Positions 43,530 to 53,191 of a stretch of 64,000 bases of DNA are shown here, piece by piece; within the stretch, counting starts at the first letter, position 1; every line of letters begins with the position of its first letter. The DNA is taken from positions 124,001 through 188,000 of the forward strand of contig NBIV01000083.1 of NCBI GenBank assembly GCA_003194525.1, in the 5' to 3' direction. Below the pieces are notes generated by a model. That model was not told the DNA's origin. It saw only the letters and a program-made list of their open reading frames with translations, and did not search any database. The position numbers and the translations under genes are program-made. The stretch is from Gracilariopsis chorda (Eukaryota > Rhodophyta > Florideophyceae > Gracilariales > Gracilariaceae).

Positions 43530-45944
43530 ATGGAGGATTTGGGGATTGACTTTGACACCGGTTGGTCGATCATCGAATCGCGAGGTTTCGAGCCACTCGC
43601 TGCCGTGCTTGATGCCGATGGAGACTACCGGCGACGCCACGGTACGGATGGTCCCAAAGAATGGAACCACATCTATACCACTGTTTACAAAATGTGCATT
43701 CAAAAGACACCGCGTTCGTATGCGAAAGATCTCTATCAGCGAGTGCAAAGCACCTTGAAAGCGTACCTTAGATCCTCTTGTCTTCCAGCCATTCAGCGCA
43801 CAACAGGGGAGGAGTCTCTGTTAAGAGAGCTTCGTAGAAGGTGGTCCAATCACAAACTGATGGTGAAATGGGTTACTCGCACGTTTTCGTATATCGACAG
43901 GTACTACGTCAAACGAAACGAAGAACCCTCCCTGGAGCATGCGGGTTATATGTGTTTCAGAAAGGAAGTGTTTGATAGTATCGTGGCAAGCGTAAGAAAG
44001 GCAGCACTCAACATCGTGCAACGCGAGCGAGACGGTGACAATGTTGATCGCTCCCTGCTAAGAGGAGTCCTCGATATCTTTGTGGAAATGGGCATGGGCA
44101 AGCTTGATGTATACACTTCTGAATGGGAAGCACCGTTCCTAGAAGAAACTGCGGACTTCTACCGAAGAACCTCAGCCAAGTGGGCCGAGGAGGACTCGTT
44201 TCCGGACTTCATGCGAAAAGCTGACTGCAATATTATCGAGGAGCTCGAACGAGCTGCTCAGTACCTAAACGGACAAACTCAAGAACGTCTGCTTCGTGTG
44301 TATGAGGAAGAAGTCTTGATAGTACACCAAAAGAAAATGCTTTCGAAAGACAATTCTGGTTTGGTTGCCTTACTGGAGAACAACAAGAAAGATGATCTCC
44401 TGAGACTCTATCGATTATATTCTCGAGTGCCACAAGGTTTAATACCCGTGGGTCAAATCCTCAAGAACCACATACAGAAGGAAGGAATGGAGCTAGTTCG
44501 CGAGCAAAGAAGCTTTATCGAGAATACAAAATCTGAGGCCAGTCAAAAAGGAATGCGAGATGATGGACCAACTCCTGTAACTCCGCGTTCTGCGAGTAGT
44601 AGTTCAGCGGATAAACCAGAATACATTCAGAGGCTCATTTCTTTGCATGATCGATACACGGAGTTGGTTACGAATTGTTTCGGAAGACATGCCGTTTTCA
44701 CCAAGGCAATGAAGGAAGCATTCGAACGATTCGTCAACGAACAAGTAGGAGATTCATCAACTGCCCAGTTGTTCGCCAACTACTGTGATTCACTCTTGAA
44801 TTCTGGGGGCAGAGGAGCGAAGATGGCAGAATCTGATGTGGAAACCCAGCTTGAGAAGCTGGTTAAATTATTCACATACCTCACAGAAAAGGATGTGTTT
44901 CAAGAGTTTTGCCGCAAACAATTGGCAAAACGCCTGCTGCTGGATCGTTCACATTCCGATGACGCCGAGCGCCATCTCATTAGCAAGCTGAAACAAAGCT
45001 GTGGTGCTCATTTTACCTCAAAACTGGAGGGCATGATCACCGATATCAACGTCAGTCGGGACACTCAAACTCAGTTTCGGGAATGGTACAACACGCGCCA
45101 CCGCGAATCGGTGGGCTTTCCAGGAAATGCAATGGGCACCACATCGTCTACGGCAGTTGCTGTTGGCTCTGTAGAGTTCTCGGTGAGAGTTTTGACGACG
45201 GGGCACTGGCCTACATACTCGGAAGATTCCGTTGTGATTCCGTCGGCGCTGGAACTGTGCGAACGACGCTTCAAAGAATTCTATGATATGAGGACATCAC
45301 AGCGAGTTCTTCGTTGGGTGCATTCACTTGGGAAAGGGGCGTTGGAAACAAGCTTATTCACGGGGAAGAGAGCATATCAGCGGATCGAACTGCATGTTTC
45401 AACACATCAGCTTTGCATTCTTGTTCTTTTCAATCTTCATGACCATGTGACGTACGCACAGATGCTTGAGACACTGCATCAGAAGTCGCGGAAAACGGGG
45501 ACACCGTCTCGCGACGGAGAAGACCTATTGAAAGCTTCCCTTGTCTCTTTGATGTCTCGAAAAACACCTTTGCTTGTGAAAGAACCGAGAAATCGCGAGT
45601 TCAGTGCTACAGATATGTTTACTCTCAACACACAGTTCGTGTCACCAAAGAGGAGACTGAATGTGCCTATGCCCATGGCCAGAATTAACGAACAGGAGAA
45701 AGAAGCAGCGCATGACACGGTGGTGGAAGATCGACGCCATGCAATCGAGGCAGCCATCGTGAGGGTTATGAAGCAACATAAGACGCTGGATCATCAGCGA
45801 CTGATCATGGAAGTGAGCAAGTTATGCAATCCGGTATTCAAACCTGAACCTCGTGCAATCAAGAATAGGATAGAGGAGCTCATTAGTCGCGAGTACTTGG
45901 CTCGCGATGATTCAAGTAATTCTAGCTATAGATATCTTGCATAG
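43530..45944 (+). CDS. CUL1: Cullin, CUL1-like E3 ligase scaffold
   Basis: An 804-aa intronless protein with full cullin layout: N-terminal helical cullin repeats (about 20-370, e.g. YTTVYKMCIQK and DLYQRVQSTLKAYL), a Ser-rich linker near 350, the cullin-homology domain (about 380-690 with KLVKLFTYLTEKDVFQEFCRKQLAKRLL) and the C-terminal winged-helix block. The NEDD8 attachment motif IVRVMKQHK has its lysine at 748, and the chain ends SYRYLA as in CUL1. Cullins hold an Rbx1/E2 module at the C-terminus and substrate adaptors at the N-terminus. The N-terminal TTVY motif is of the CUL1/CUL3 type; I favour CUL1 but cannot exclude another branch. Confidence 0.9.
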   Translation: MEDLGIDFDTGWSIIESRGFEPLAAVLDADGDYRRRHGTDGPKEWNHIYTTVYKMCIQKTPRSYAKDLYQRVQSTLKAYLRSSCLPAIQRTTGEESLLRELRRRWSNHKLMVKWVTRTFSYIDRYYVKRNEEPSLEHAGYMCFRKEVFDSIVASVRKAALNIVQRERDGDNVDRSLLRGVLDIFVEMGMGKLDVYTSEWEAPFLEETADFYRRTSAKWAEEDSFPDFMRKADCNIIEELERAAQYLNGQTQERLLRVYEEEVLIVHQKKMLSKDNSGLVALLENNKKDDLLRLYRLYSRVPQGLIPVGQILKNHIQKEGMELVREQRSFIENTKSEASQKGMRDDGPTPVTPRSASSSSADKPEYIQRLISLHDRYTELVTNCFGRHAVFTKAMKEAFERFVNEQVGDSSTAQLFANYCDSLLNSGGRGAKMAESDVETQLEKLVKLFTYLTEKDVFQEFCRKQLAKRLLLDRSHSDDAERHLISKLKQSCGAHFTSKLEGMITDINVSRDTQTQFREWYNTRHRESVGFPGNAMGTTSSTAVAVGSVEFSVRVLTTGHWPTYSEDSVVIPSALELCERRFKEFYDMRTSQRVLRWVHSLGKGALETSLFTGKRAYQRIELHVSTHQLCILVLFNLHDHVTYAQMLETLHQKSRKTGTPSRDGEDLLKASLVSLMSRKTPLLVKEPRNREFSATDMFTLNTQFVSPKRRLNVPMPMARINEQEKEAAHDTVVEDRRHAIEAAIVRVMKQHKTLDHQRLIMEVSKLCNPVFKPEPRAIKNRIEELISREYLARDDSSNSSYRYLA

Positions 45945-47182
45945 TAGCGTTTGTGGGCTTTTAACTAGACAACTTTGCAAGTGTTTTAACATCAACTGAC
46001 GGTGATGAAAAGCGCACTGCCACAGAGCTGAGTTGTGTGGGCGTTCAGGATGGACAAGTGAGGAGTAGGATTTGTGGCGTTGCGTGTAGAATGCGTTGGC
46101 ATAGATTGCTGCATGTGTACAGACGGCTGCGGGTTTTGGTGCAGAGCGTGGTAAGCAGTGACAAGTAGCTGTGTCCTCGGAAGTGAGGGTTGGGTGTACT
46201 ACATGCAGCTGCGGACAAAACGGGTGTAGCGCAGATGTGAACCGTGACCGTGATTCGGAGTGTGAGGGATTGCTACCAGCTGCTGAGCTGAGATTCACAT
46301 TGGTGCCTTGGCTGTGGTGCTCTTCGGTTGATAGCAGGAATGAATTTGCGGGGAATTTGTGCATGGTCGAGAGAGCAGAACTGAAGTGATTGCGATGAGG
46401 TTCGGGTTGGTGCAATCGGTTGTGATGTGGTAGGGGATTAGGCTGTACTACGCGAGTCGAATGTGCGCACGAGCGGATTAGGCACCAACGATAAAACACG
46501 AGGGACGTTGCGTAGCATTTGTTTCAGCTCGATGAGCTTGCAGATGCGGCAGACAACGGCTACGCTTGGTAGCTCTGGTGCCTTTGGTATCTACCAAGGT
46601 TATCATATCGGCAGCCAGGCGGTCGAAAGAAAGAGGCAAGCAGACAGACAAGTTGAACGCGGAGTTATCATAATGGCGTTCTTGATGCGTTGTGCGGCAT
46701 TGCCCGCGGGGCTGTTGATAAGGCGGGGGAGCCCGGGTTGCAGTTTTCCATTTTGTGCAACGACGAAAAAAATGACAGGTGTGTGTGTCACGCTGTGTGA
46801 CGGGTGGAACAAGGCACGTCGCAGATCGTCAACTGAGCGCTCTCAGAGCGACTTGATGGTTGTGTCTCGCTGTTGCGCACATCGCGAGAAACAGAAAAAT
46901 GCAGCGTGGTGCGTGCAACGCTACCAACGGTATGATAACTCCTTACCCGCGGTAGTATACCCAAAGCTATCCAGCCCCATTGTCAGCTTCCCCCCCCCCC
47001 CAACATAACTTCCACGCTACTCCCAACCCGTTTCTAGTACTCATTCACCTCGCAAGACTCATCACCAGAGACATACAACACAGCGTTCCTACCTTCAACT
47101 CCTGCCCGCCGTTCGCCACCGTCGGTGACTCACCACGGTACTCAATCCCTACTCATTGCTGCAACCGCAGATCAGCTCCAAC
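45945..47182. other. Intergenic region with a G-to-C composition switch
   Basis: The + strand is G/T-rich from about 45950 to 46970, then C-rich, with a 12-base C run at 46990-47001. A minus-strand frame at 45912-46499 overlaps the cullin end and has the His/Ser/Pro bias of the skewed DNA; I do not accept it as a gene. Confidence 0.45.
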
Positions 47183-47545
47183 ATGCAATCTCGCCCCTCC
47201 ACCTCATCCTCTGCGAGCTCGTCGTCACGCAAGTCCTCGCAATCAGCGACGCGCTCCTTTCTTAACAGCCTACGTCGGGCAACCATTGGCCCGAGCTCTT
47301 CAGCCCGCTCGACCCGACCATCGAGGTCCAGTTCCTCAAGCGTGGCAAGCGTGGCAAGCGTCAGGAGCTCAAGTCCCGTCCCATCAGACACTGAGCACGA
47401 CGACCACTCCCATCCACAACCACAACCAGAAACCCAACAAACGGATAAGCCCGCCACTCCAGCACAGCTTCTACTGCAGGAATGGCGACATTACGCAATG
47501 TTCGAGACAAGTATTTCCACTCGCGTCGTGGATTCCTTCTACTAG
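47183..47545 (+). CDS. Candidate Ser-rich small protein, 120 aa
   Basis: From the ATG at 47183 the frame encodes a long Ser/Arg/Pro/Thr-rich segment, then a more regular end with QLLLQEWRHYAMFETSIS. It starts about 180 bp into the C-rich side of the composition switch and ends 28 bp before the TCAIM-like gene stop on the other strand. The Ser-rich part could be a by-product of base composition; the C-terminal helix-like segment is the better argument for a gene. No family recognised. Confidence 0.35.
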   Translation: MQSRPSTSSSASSSSRKSSQSATRSFLNSLRRATIGPSSSARSTRPSRSSSSSVASVASVRSSSPVPSDTEHDDHSHPQPQPETQQTDKPATPAQLLLQEWRHYAMFETSISTRVVDSFY

Positions 47546-47573
47546 AGTCTTGTACACTCACTCACGCCCATTC

Positions 47574-49049
47574 TCATATCGGAAGCCACTGGTCATAATC
47601 ATAAGGAATTTCCACCTCGCCACTATCCCTCAACAACCGCGCCTGCGTTCCAATCACCACTGGAGTACCGTCGAAAACTTCGCGGAGCCTGCCGGAATCG
47701 TTCTTTAACTTTGTCAAAGCCGTGTCCCAGTCTCGGTCCGAAACCTCTTCCACCCGTCTTATACTGGGTATACCTAGAGCGCGTCGCACCACAGACAGCC
47801 TTTTTTCCTCATTTTGTGCATGAATCATTTTCCTTTCGTACATGCTGCTAACATATACCCCATGGGTCTTCAACGTTTCCATGATTTTGTCGATATCATC
47901 ATCTATGCCAACGCGAAGCACGCCTTGCTCCACGTCTGCGTGAAAACCGCTGCCTTCCGTAAACATTAGTGCAAGCGAACTGATCCCGTCCACTGGTACA
48001 ACGCCAATATCCGTGTCAGCTGAACTTGCACAACACCTCAGCACGCTTTGATATCTTCGTAATAAACCACTTCCAGTTAAGTGAACATCCAAGTTGTCGC
48101 TCGCGTCGCGCTTGTTCATATCCCATTGGCCGCCCCGCATCAACTGAAAATCGTGCATTACTAGCCGCACACCGATAGTTTGAGCCAAAGCAGCTTCCTT
48201 TTCTTGTAGCTCCGACGCAAACGCTTGTCCTGTCTTTGCTGCGGCGCGTACTTGTTCTGAAGCCAAAGCTTCCACCCATGCATCTTCAGTGGCACAAGCA
48301 CCCAATTTGATAAAAGGAAATGTTCCACTTGTATTTAGCTCCACTTCGCACCCTCCATCCAATTCGATAACGGACGTACTAAGATCCACGTTCCTTGCAC
48401 TTCGAATGGTTCGTGAAAGGCGCCTGAATAGCCGCTCTAGCTTCACCGGTAACCCAGTTCCCAACACGATTTGCACCCCCCTCGATCGTTGCAGTGCCAA
48501 CCGTGTGACTGCAACCTCATCATCAATGCGTCTCTGTACTACGTCAGCAGCGGCCTGATTCTTCTTCGTAATGGACTCCATCTCAACCCGTCTAGCGTAC
48601 ATGATAAGTTCCCGCAGTGAAGAAAACTGCATACCTTCTAACCCAGCCACAGTGCTCGGTATTACATTCTGCGGAGGTGGCTCTAATCCTAGTTCTTTGA
48701 ACAATGAAACTAGCGCATGCCCAAGCCTGGATTCATGCATATGAATGACGGCCTTTGTCAAATTGTGACGGTCCGGCTTCTTGTCACCAGCTGACCCATG
48801 GGCGAAAAAAGTAAGTTTTTGTGCTGGTTGTGGTGCAGGTGGAGGCGTAGACGGGCGAGCTTCAACTCGATCGAAGTGGCGGTCGATAGCAGACTGCAAG
48901 ATCTGAAATGAATTTTCGTTGACCGCCCGCTGACGGGGAAAACGACCCAGCCGATCCGGATGGATGTGTTTGTATAGTCTTAACACATGCCTCTTGAGTT
49001 CGCGCAGCTTGGCGTGCGGATTGGGGACTGATGAAAACGAGCGCAACAT
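47574..49049 (-). CDS. TCAIM: TCAIM-like mitochondrial protein (DUF4460/DUF4461)
   Basis: A 491-aa protein from the ATG at 49049. Residues about 10-60 form the J-like DUF4460 domain: LRELKRHVLRLYKHIHPDRLG followed by PRQRAVNENSFQILQSAI, matching the HPD..G..P....VNE pattern of vertebrate TCAIM (about 496 aa). The rest corresponds to DUF4461, ending IPYDYDQWLP. In animals TCAIM is mitochondrial and affects mitochondrial shape and metabolite handling; the role in algae is unknown. The N-terminus (MLRSFSSVPN) is compatible with a mitochondrial presequence. The frame is also open for 6 codons upstream to a non-ATG codon. Confidence 0.78.
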   Translation of the reverse strand: MLRSFSSVPNPHAKLRELKRHVLRLYKHIHPDRLGRFPRQRAVNENSFQILQSAIDRHFDRVEARPSTPPPAPQPAQKLTFFAHGSAGDKKPDRHNLTKAVIHMHESRLGHALVSLFKELGLEPPPQNVIPSTVAGLEGMQFSSLRELIMYARRVEMESITKKNQAAADVVQRRIDDEVAVTRLALQRSRGVQIVLGTGLPVKLERLFRRLSRTIRSARNVDLSTSVIELDGGCEVELNTSGTFPFIKLGACATEDAWVEALASEQVRAAAKTGQAFASELQEKEAALAQTIGVRLVMHDFQLMRGGQWDMNKRDASDNLDVHLTGSGLLRRYQSVLRCCASSADTDIGVVPVDGISSLALMFTEGSGFHADVEQGVLRVGIDDDIDKIMETLKTHGVYVSSMYERKMIHAQNEEKRLSVVRRALGIPSIRRVEEVSDRDWDTALTKLKNDSGRLREVFDGTPVVIGTQARLLRDSGEVEIPYDYDQWLPI

Positions 49050-49913
49050 CGTAGAACGTCGCCTCAATGAAATGCGGATGTCAGGACCATTCGCTGATCA
49101 ATGCCATGGACGTGTGCGGTTTGCGGGCCTCTCATATCTGTCATGAGCCAAGACTTCAGTGTCCCGGTACACTGCCTGATGGACAGTGTCTTTGCTCTTG
49201 TGCCAAACGCTCTTGGTTGGTGTCGTTGGCCTCAGAGTGACGGCAAAGCTATGATGACCATAGATCTGAGTGAGGCCAGTTGCGACGTGATGACATTCCG
49301 CGGGTCACAGACTACGTATCATAAAGCATCACAGTGAGATTTTCACACCTGTTGAATGGATTTTTTTTGCTAGTCGTGCATTACAGACTGCCCCAAAATA
49401 GGATCTGTTCAACCCTTCATACAGTACGTAATACGTACTGTATGAAGGGTTGAACAGATCCTATTATACGTACTACGTATACTGGCAAGAGCTCTGCGGA
49501 TATGTCAAGAGCCAGCCAGCGTGATCCCAGTTGGGTTTGATGCGACGAGATCGAGTTCCATGCGCGAACTTGTGCAGCACTGGAGAACAACAACAGGTCT
49601 TGTGATGCCCTCTATTCCATCCAAGTCGTGCTGAATCTGATGCAGTGTTCGAACCGTGAAGAGATTCTTCCGAACTTCTGACGGCAATCGACGGTGGAAT
49701 AGGCCTTCAACGGACCGTGAGCGGCGAATTATACTCGACTGACGGAGGCTTCCTTCTGTCTCAATTACAAAATCAAGGTCTCAACTTACAAAAGCGCAAC
49801 TCACAAGAGCATTGCGGAAAACGACTACAGAGACCTCGGCTCGCCTGGATAAGTTTCTTAATCTGTTTATTGCTCTACACCTGTTGCAGTATTGGGGTAG
49901 TCTTCAACTCCTC
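49050..49913. promoter_or_regulatory. Divergent promoter region TCAIM-like / GLDH
   Basis: About 860 bp between divergent genes. It contains the 69-bp perfect palindrome at 49397-49465 and a 15-bp palindrome beside it (49466-49480). No coding sequence supported, apart from open frames just upstream of GLDH that may be leader. Confidence 0.5.
49397..49480. repeat. 69-bp perfect palindrome plus adjacent 15-bp palindrome
   Basis: Left arm 49397-49430 and right arm 49432-49465 are exact reverse complements (34 bp each) around a single A. The arm contains GGATCTGTTCAACCCTTCA. Directly next to it, 49466-49480 (ATACGTA-C-TACGTAT) is a second perfect palindrome sharing the TACGTA motif at the centre of the first. 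Transcribed, the large one gives a 34-bp stem hairpin with almost no loop. Confidence 0.97.
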
Positions 49914-51686
49914 ATGGCGTCCCTGCTTGGTCGCATTTCACAGCACTGGCGTCGCAGTCTTTCAATCGCACCAAGATATGTGACTACGAATACTCGTGTG
50001 CCGAACCGAACGAATGTTTCACGTTCTGCAGGCACCAGAACAAGTACTGGCTTGATACTCCATCGTTCTCACAGTTCACAAGACTACACACAAGGTCTAG
50101 TGGGGCTGCTGGCACTCAGCACATGCAGTTTTGCATACTCTGAAAACCAAGCACTGAAGGAACCACCTGATGTCAGAGACAAACAAAGCATTCAACCAGA
50201 AAGTCAAGACTTAATTAACTGGTCCGGGACACATTCCATCTCCACAAACCGATATTTCACACCAGAATCTGAAGCTGAGCTCATTCAAATAGTACAACAA
50301 GCTCATGAGAAGAAACAGAAACTTCGACCGGTAGGCTCAGCTCTTTCACCAAATGGTATAGGTTTTGCCGCTGGTGGGATGGTTAACTTGATCCATATGG
50401 ATAAAATTTTGAACGTTGACAGGGATACCAAACGCATCACTGTACAGGCGGGTGCTTCTGTGAGTAAGGTTGTGGAAGAACTGCGAAAATACGAACTCAC
50501 ACTCCAGAATTTTGCGTCAATCACTGAACAACAAATCGGAGGCTTGATTCAGGTCGGAGCTCATGGGACTGGTGCTAAGATCCCACCCGTTGATGAGCAA
50601 GTCGTTGGGTTGAAGGTTGTTACTCCAGGAGCTGGCGTTCTGAACCTTACCGCTGACGATGACGATCCCAGTTTATTTCAAGTGGCCCGTACGGCCATGG
50701 GAATGGTCGGCATAGTGTCAGAAGTCACACTGCAGTGCGTGCCCATGCACCGTCTCGTGGAACAAACGATTGTAATGTCACCACGAGAAGTGATGCAGCA
50801 CCACGAAGAACTCATGAGAGAGAACAGACATTTGCGATACATGTGGATTCCTTATACTGATACTGTTGTAGTGGTAACATGTAATCCTGTGGATGACAAT
50901 ATGAGGATCCAGCAAACTCAATTTAGCGAAGCAGAACGCGTCGCTGACGCGAAAAATCTTTTGATGAGTCATAAGCGCTGTGCACTGACGAAGGAAGAGG
51001 TCGATGGCCTTTCTTTTGTGACCGTCCGCGACGAATTGCTTGCTTTAGACCCCCTTAACGTGGAATGGATACGAAAAGTGAACAAGACCGAAGCTTCGTA
51101 CTGGAGAAAATCTCAAGGTACTCGGATCGACTGGTCTGATCGAATCCTTCAGTTCGATTGTGGTGGACAACAGTGGGTATCCGAAGTGGCTTTCCCAGTA
51201 CCGAAAGATTCCCAAGAACATGTGGATGTTAAGTATGTATGTAATCTGCTTGACACAATTGAAAAGGAGAAAGTTCCTGCCCCTGCCCCTATCGAGCAAC
51301 GCTGGTCTGCACCAAGCCACTCGCCAATGTCACCAGCTAGTGAAAAACCTGAACGAGATCTTGGTAGCGTGTATTCCTGGGTAGGAATCATCATGTACCT
51401 TCCTGACGCCGAGGTTGACTCAAAGTCACGAGAAAATATCACCGAATCGTTCCGGAGGTACAAACGTATATGCGAAGACCAACTATGGCCGGATGTAAGA
51501 GCAGTTGAACACTGGGCAAAGATCGAAATGCCTCAGACCCCAGAAGAGAAAGCTAAGTTACAAATGAGAACCTATCAAAAGTATCCTGTACAAGCTTTTA
51601 ACGCCATCTGCGCGATTTTAGACCCACATGGTGTCCTCAGAAATGATCTTATGGACACAATTCTTGGCAAAGACGGCAGTATGTGA
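49914..51686 (+). CDS. GLDH: L-galactono-1,4-lactone dehydrogenase, mitochondrial
   Basis: A 590-aa protein from the ATG at 49914 (plant GLDH is about 610). It oxidises L-galactono-1,4-lactone to ascorbate and passes electrons to cytochrome c in mitochondria. Visible are a basic/Ser-rich presequence (about 1-60), a hydrophobic segment LVGLLALSTCSFAY (about 62-75), WSGTHSIST, the FAD-binding RPVGSALSPNGIG (138-150), LTLQNFASI.EQQIGG, VGAHGTGAK (214-222), EVTLQCV and YIPYTDTVVVV. In place of the His that binds FAD covalently in gulonolactone oxidases there is Leu (SALSPNG), as in plant GLDH. The Ala in VGAHGTG is the residue I recall limiting oxygen reactivity in Arabidopsis GLDH, so a dehydrogenase is predicted. 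It is convergent with TFB2. Confidence 0.94.
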   Translation: MASLLGRISQHWRRSLSIAPRYVTTNTRVPNRTNVSRSAGTRTSTGLILHRSHSSQDYTQGLVGLLALSTCSFAYSENQALKEPPDVRDKQSIQPESQDLINWSGTHSISTNRYFTPESEAELIQIVQQAHEKKQKLRPVGSALSPNGIGFAAGGMVNLIHMDKILNVDRDTKRITVQAGASVSKVVEELRKYELTLQNFASITEQQIGGLIQVGAHGTGAKIPPVDEQVVGLKVVTPGAGVLNLTADDDDPSLFQVARTAMGMVGIVSEVTLQCVPMHRLVEQTIVMSPREVMQHHEELMRENRHLRYMWIPYTDTVVVVTCNPVDDNMRIQQTQFSEAERVADAKNLLMSHKRCALTKEEVDGLSFVTVRDELLALDPLNVEWIRKVNKTEASYWRKSQGTRIDWSDRILQFDCGGQQWVSEVAFPVPKDSQEHVDVKYVCNLLDTIEKEKVPAPAPIEQRWSAPSHSPMSPASEKPERDLGSVYSWVGIIMYLPDAEVDSKSRENITESFRRYKRICEDQLWPDVRAVEHWAKIEMPQTPEEKAKLQMRTYQKYPVQAFNAICAILDPHGVLRNDLMDTILGKDGSM

Positions 51687-51796
51687 GCAAGGATAAAGCG
51701 CAGTGAGCTTCAGAAGCGTCGGCGTAGAGAATAGCTTAAGCACAGTTTGTAAGAACTTTTCAGTACGTCATAGGTCAACGGTGATGTTTGTGGTCC

Positions 51797-53191
51797 TCAT
51801 TGGATACCACTATCTCTAATGAAGCGTTTAACTTGATCAAAGGTGTTCTTTGAAACTACAAGCATTTCTCTTTCTGGCGCACTCCACAGCACAGCATTCA
51901 GATCTCTGGCATACGACAAAACGCTTTCAAACCCGTGACTGAAATCGCTTAGCAGGACGCCAGGTTTGGTTTGTACACGGTCTTGTTCTGCTTCCCACAA
52001 GCGTATTTCATCACTGACATTAGCGGGAATGGTTCCTTTCTTCATTCGAGGATGTGCATGAGCATTGAGGTATCCTATGATTTGATCAGCGGTGATACCA
52101 TTCATCAAGGCTTTGCGCACTGCATCTCGTGTTAAATGACCAACTACCATGCTAGGTAATCTGTACCTCATGTGGGTAAACAATGCGAGCAAGTTGATTT
52201 GGAAAACGGAAGTGGTATATGCGTACACACGGAAGTTGGTCTCCACAAAAACTTGAATCTCACCAGCTGATTTTGTCAACGTCATACCATCGCTTGGTCC
52301 TGCTGAAGATCGGGTCGCATTTGCGAGGAGGCGGACTCCGACCACAGTTACTTGAAAAGTGTTCTTGTTCAAGATGACAATACCCAGATGATGCAGCTCT
52401 CGTATCAACTCCTGTTGTGTAGCCGAGAGGTTTGAAATGTCATAGAAGCGCCCAGCAGTCGAAACCCCCAACTGGAAGACCAGCGTAAGGGCTTCAACAT
52501 CTGCTGGGAACATTGAGGAAAGAACACTGCGCAGAAGGATCCAAAGCTGGGCAGATGTGTCTTTCAGCAAAAAGTGAAATCCAGCACTTGTAATAGTTAA
52601 TCCCTCTCGACGCTGTTCAAGCACACCAATATGCACGAGAGCGTCAATTATCCCGGAGGGTATAGAGTTATGATTTGTTGATTCTACAAGAAAGTTAAGA
52701 ATTGATTCAAGTCGATCTGCTGCAAAACTGTCAAGGTCTTTCGGGTCAGAACTGCCGCTTCCGCCACCAAAGACGGAGGGAATGCTATTTGATACTGATC
52801 GTCGGAGCTCTCTTGCAAAGGTCGGATGTAAAACAATTTTGGATGGATCGTGAAGTGATGCATTAAGACCGCTTGGGCTGGTAGTGAAGACTCGAAGCTC
52901 TCTCAGAGCTCTGATTGCTGCGTCATGTCTATCCAGTGCTCGCTGGCGGCGACGAAGGCTCTTTCGGAACGCTTCAAGTGTTGGAGTTGATTCGTTCTCT
53001 GGTAGGTACAGCAGACGTGTCACGTATAGTCGCGCCAAAGGAGGAAGTGAACGAAATACAGACTGCACGGCGTATGGGGACTGGTAAAGAGCATCTAGAA
53101 GCTGTGGGTTTGTTGCCGACCAATGTGTTATGTCGGTGAAGATGGTCGCTGATAATGGAACGGATTGAGATCGCAGGTAGCTGGGCATCAT
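51797..53191 (-). CDS. TFB2: TFIIH core subunit Tfb2/p52
   Basis: A 464-aa intronless protein, the same length as human GTF2H4 (462). The N-terminal part keeps LYQSPYAVQSVFRSLPPLARLYVTRLLY (about 35-62); the middle has winged-helix repeats (GVLEQRREGLTITSAGFHFLL at about 187-207, LWILLRSVL); and the C-terminal region holds VETNFRVYAYTTSVFQINLLALF (about 310-332) and ITADQIIGYLNAHAHP. Tfb2 regulates the XPB helicase inside TFIIH, for RNA polymerase II initiation and nucleotide excision repair. The start has two successive Met codons. The stop codon lies about 110 bp from that of GLDH. Confidence 0.92.
   Translation of the reverse strand: MMPSYLRSQSVPLSATIFTDITHWSATNPQLLDALYQSPYAVQSVFRSLPPLARLYVTRLLYLPENESTPTLEAFRKSLRRRQRALDRHDAAIRALRELRVFTTSPSGLNASLHDPSKIVLHPTFARELRRSVSNSIPSVFGGGSGSSDPKDLDSFAADRLESILNFLVESTNHNSIPSGIIDALVHIGVLEQRREGLTITSAGFHFLLKDTSAQLWILLRSVLSSMFPADVEALTLVFQLGVSTAGRFYDISNLSATQQELIRELHHLGIVILNKNTFQVTVVGVRLLANATRSSAGPSDGMTLTKSAGEIQVFVETNFRVYAYTTSVFQINLLALFTHMRYRLPSMVVGHLTRDAVRKALMNGITADQIIGYLNAHAHPRMKKGTIPANVSDEIRLWEAEQDRVQTKPGVLLSDFSHGFESVLSYARDLNAVLWSAPEREMLVVSKNTFDQVKRFIRDSGIQ

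Noticed and set aside
45912-46499. 195-codon minus-strand frame overlapping the cullin 3' end
   Set aside because: Composition matches the skewed DNA, overlaps a strongly supported gene, no domain.
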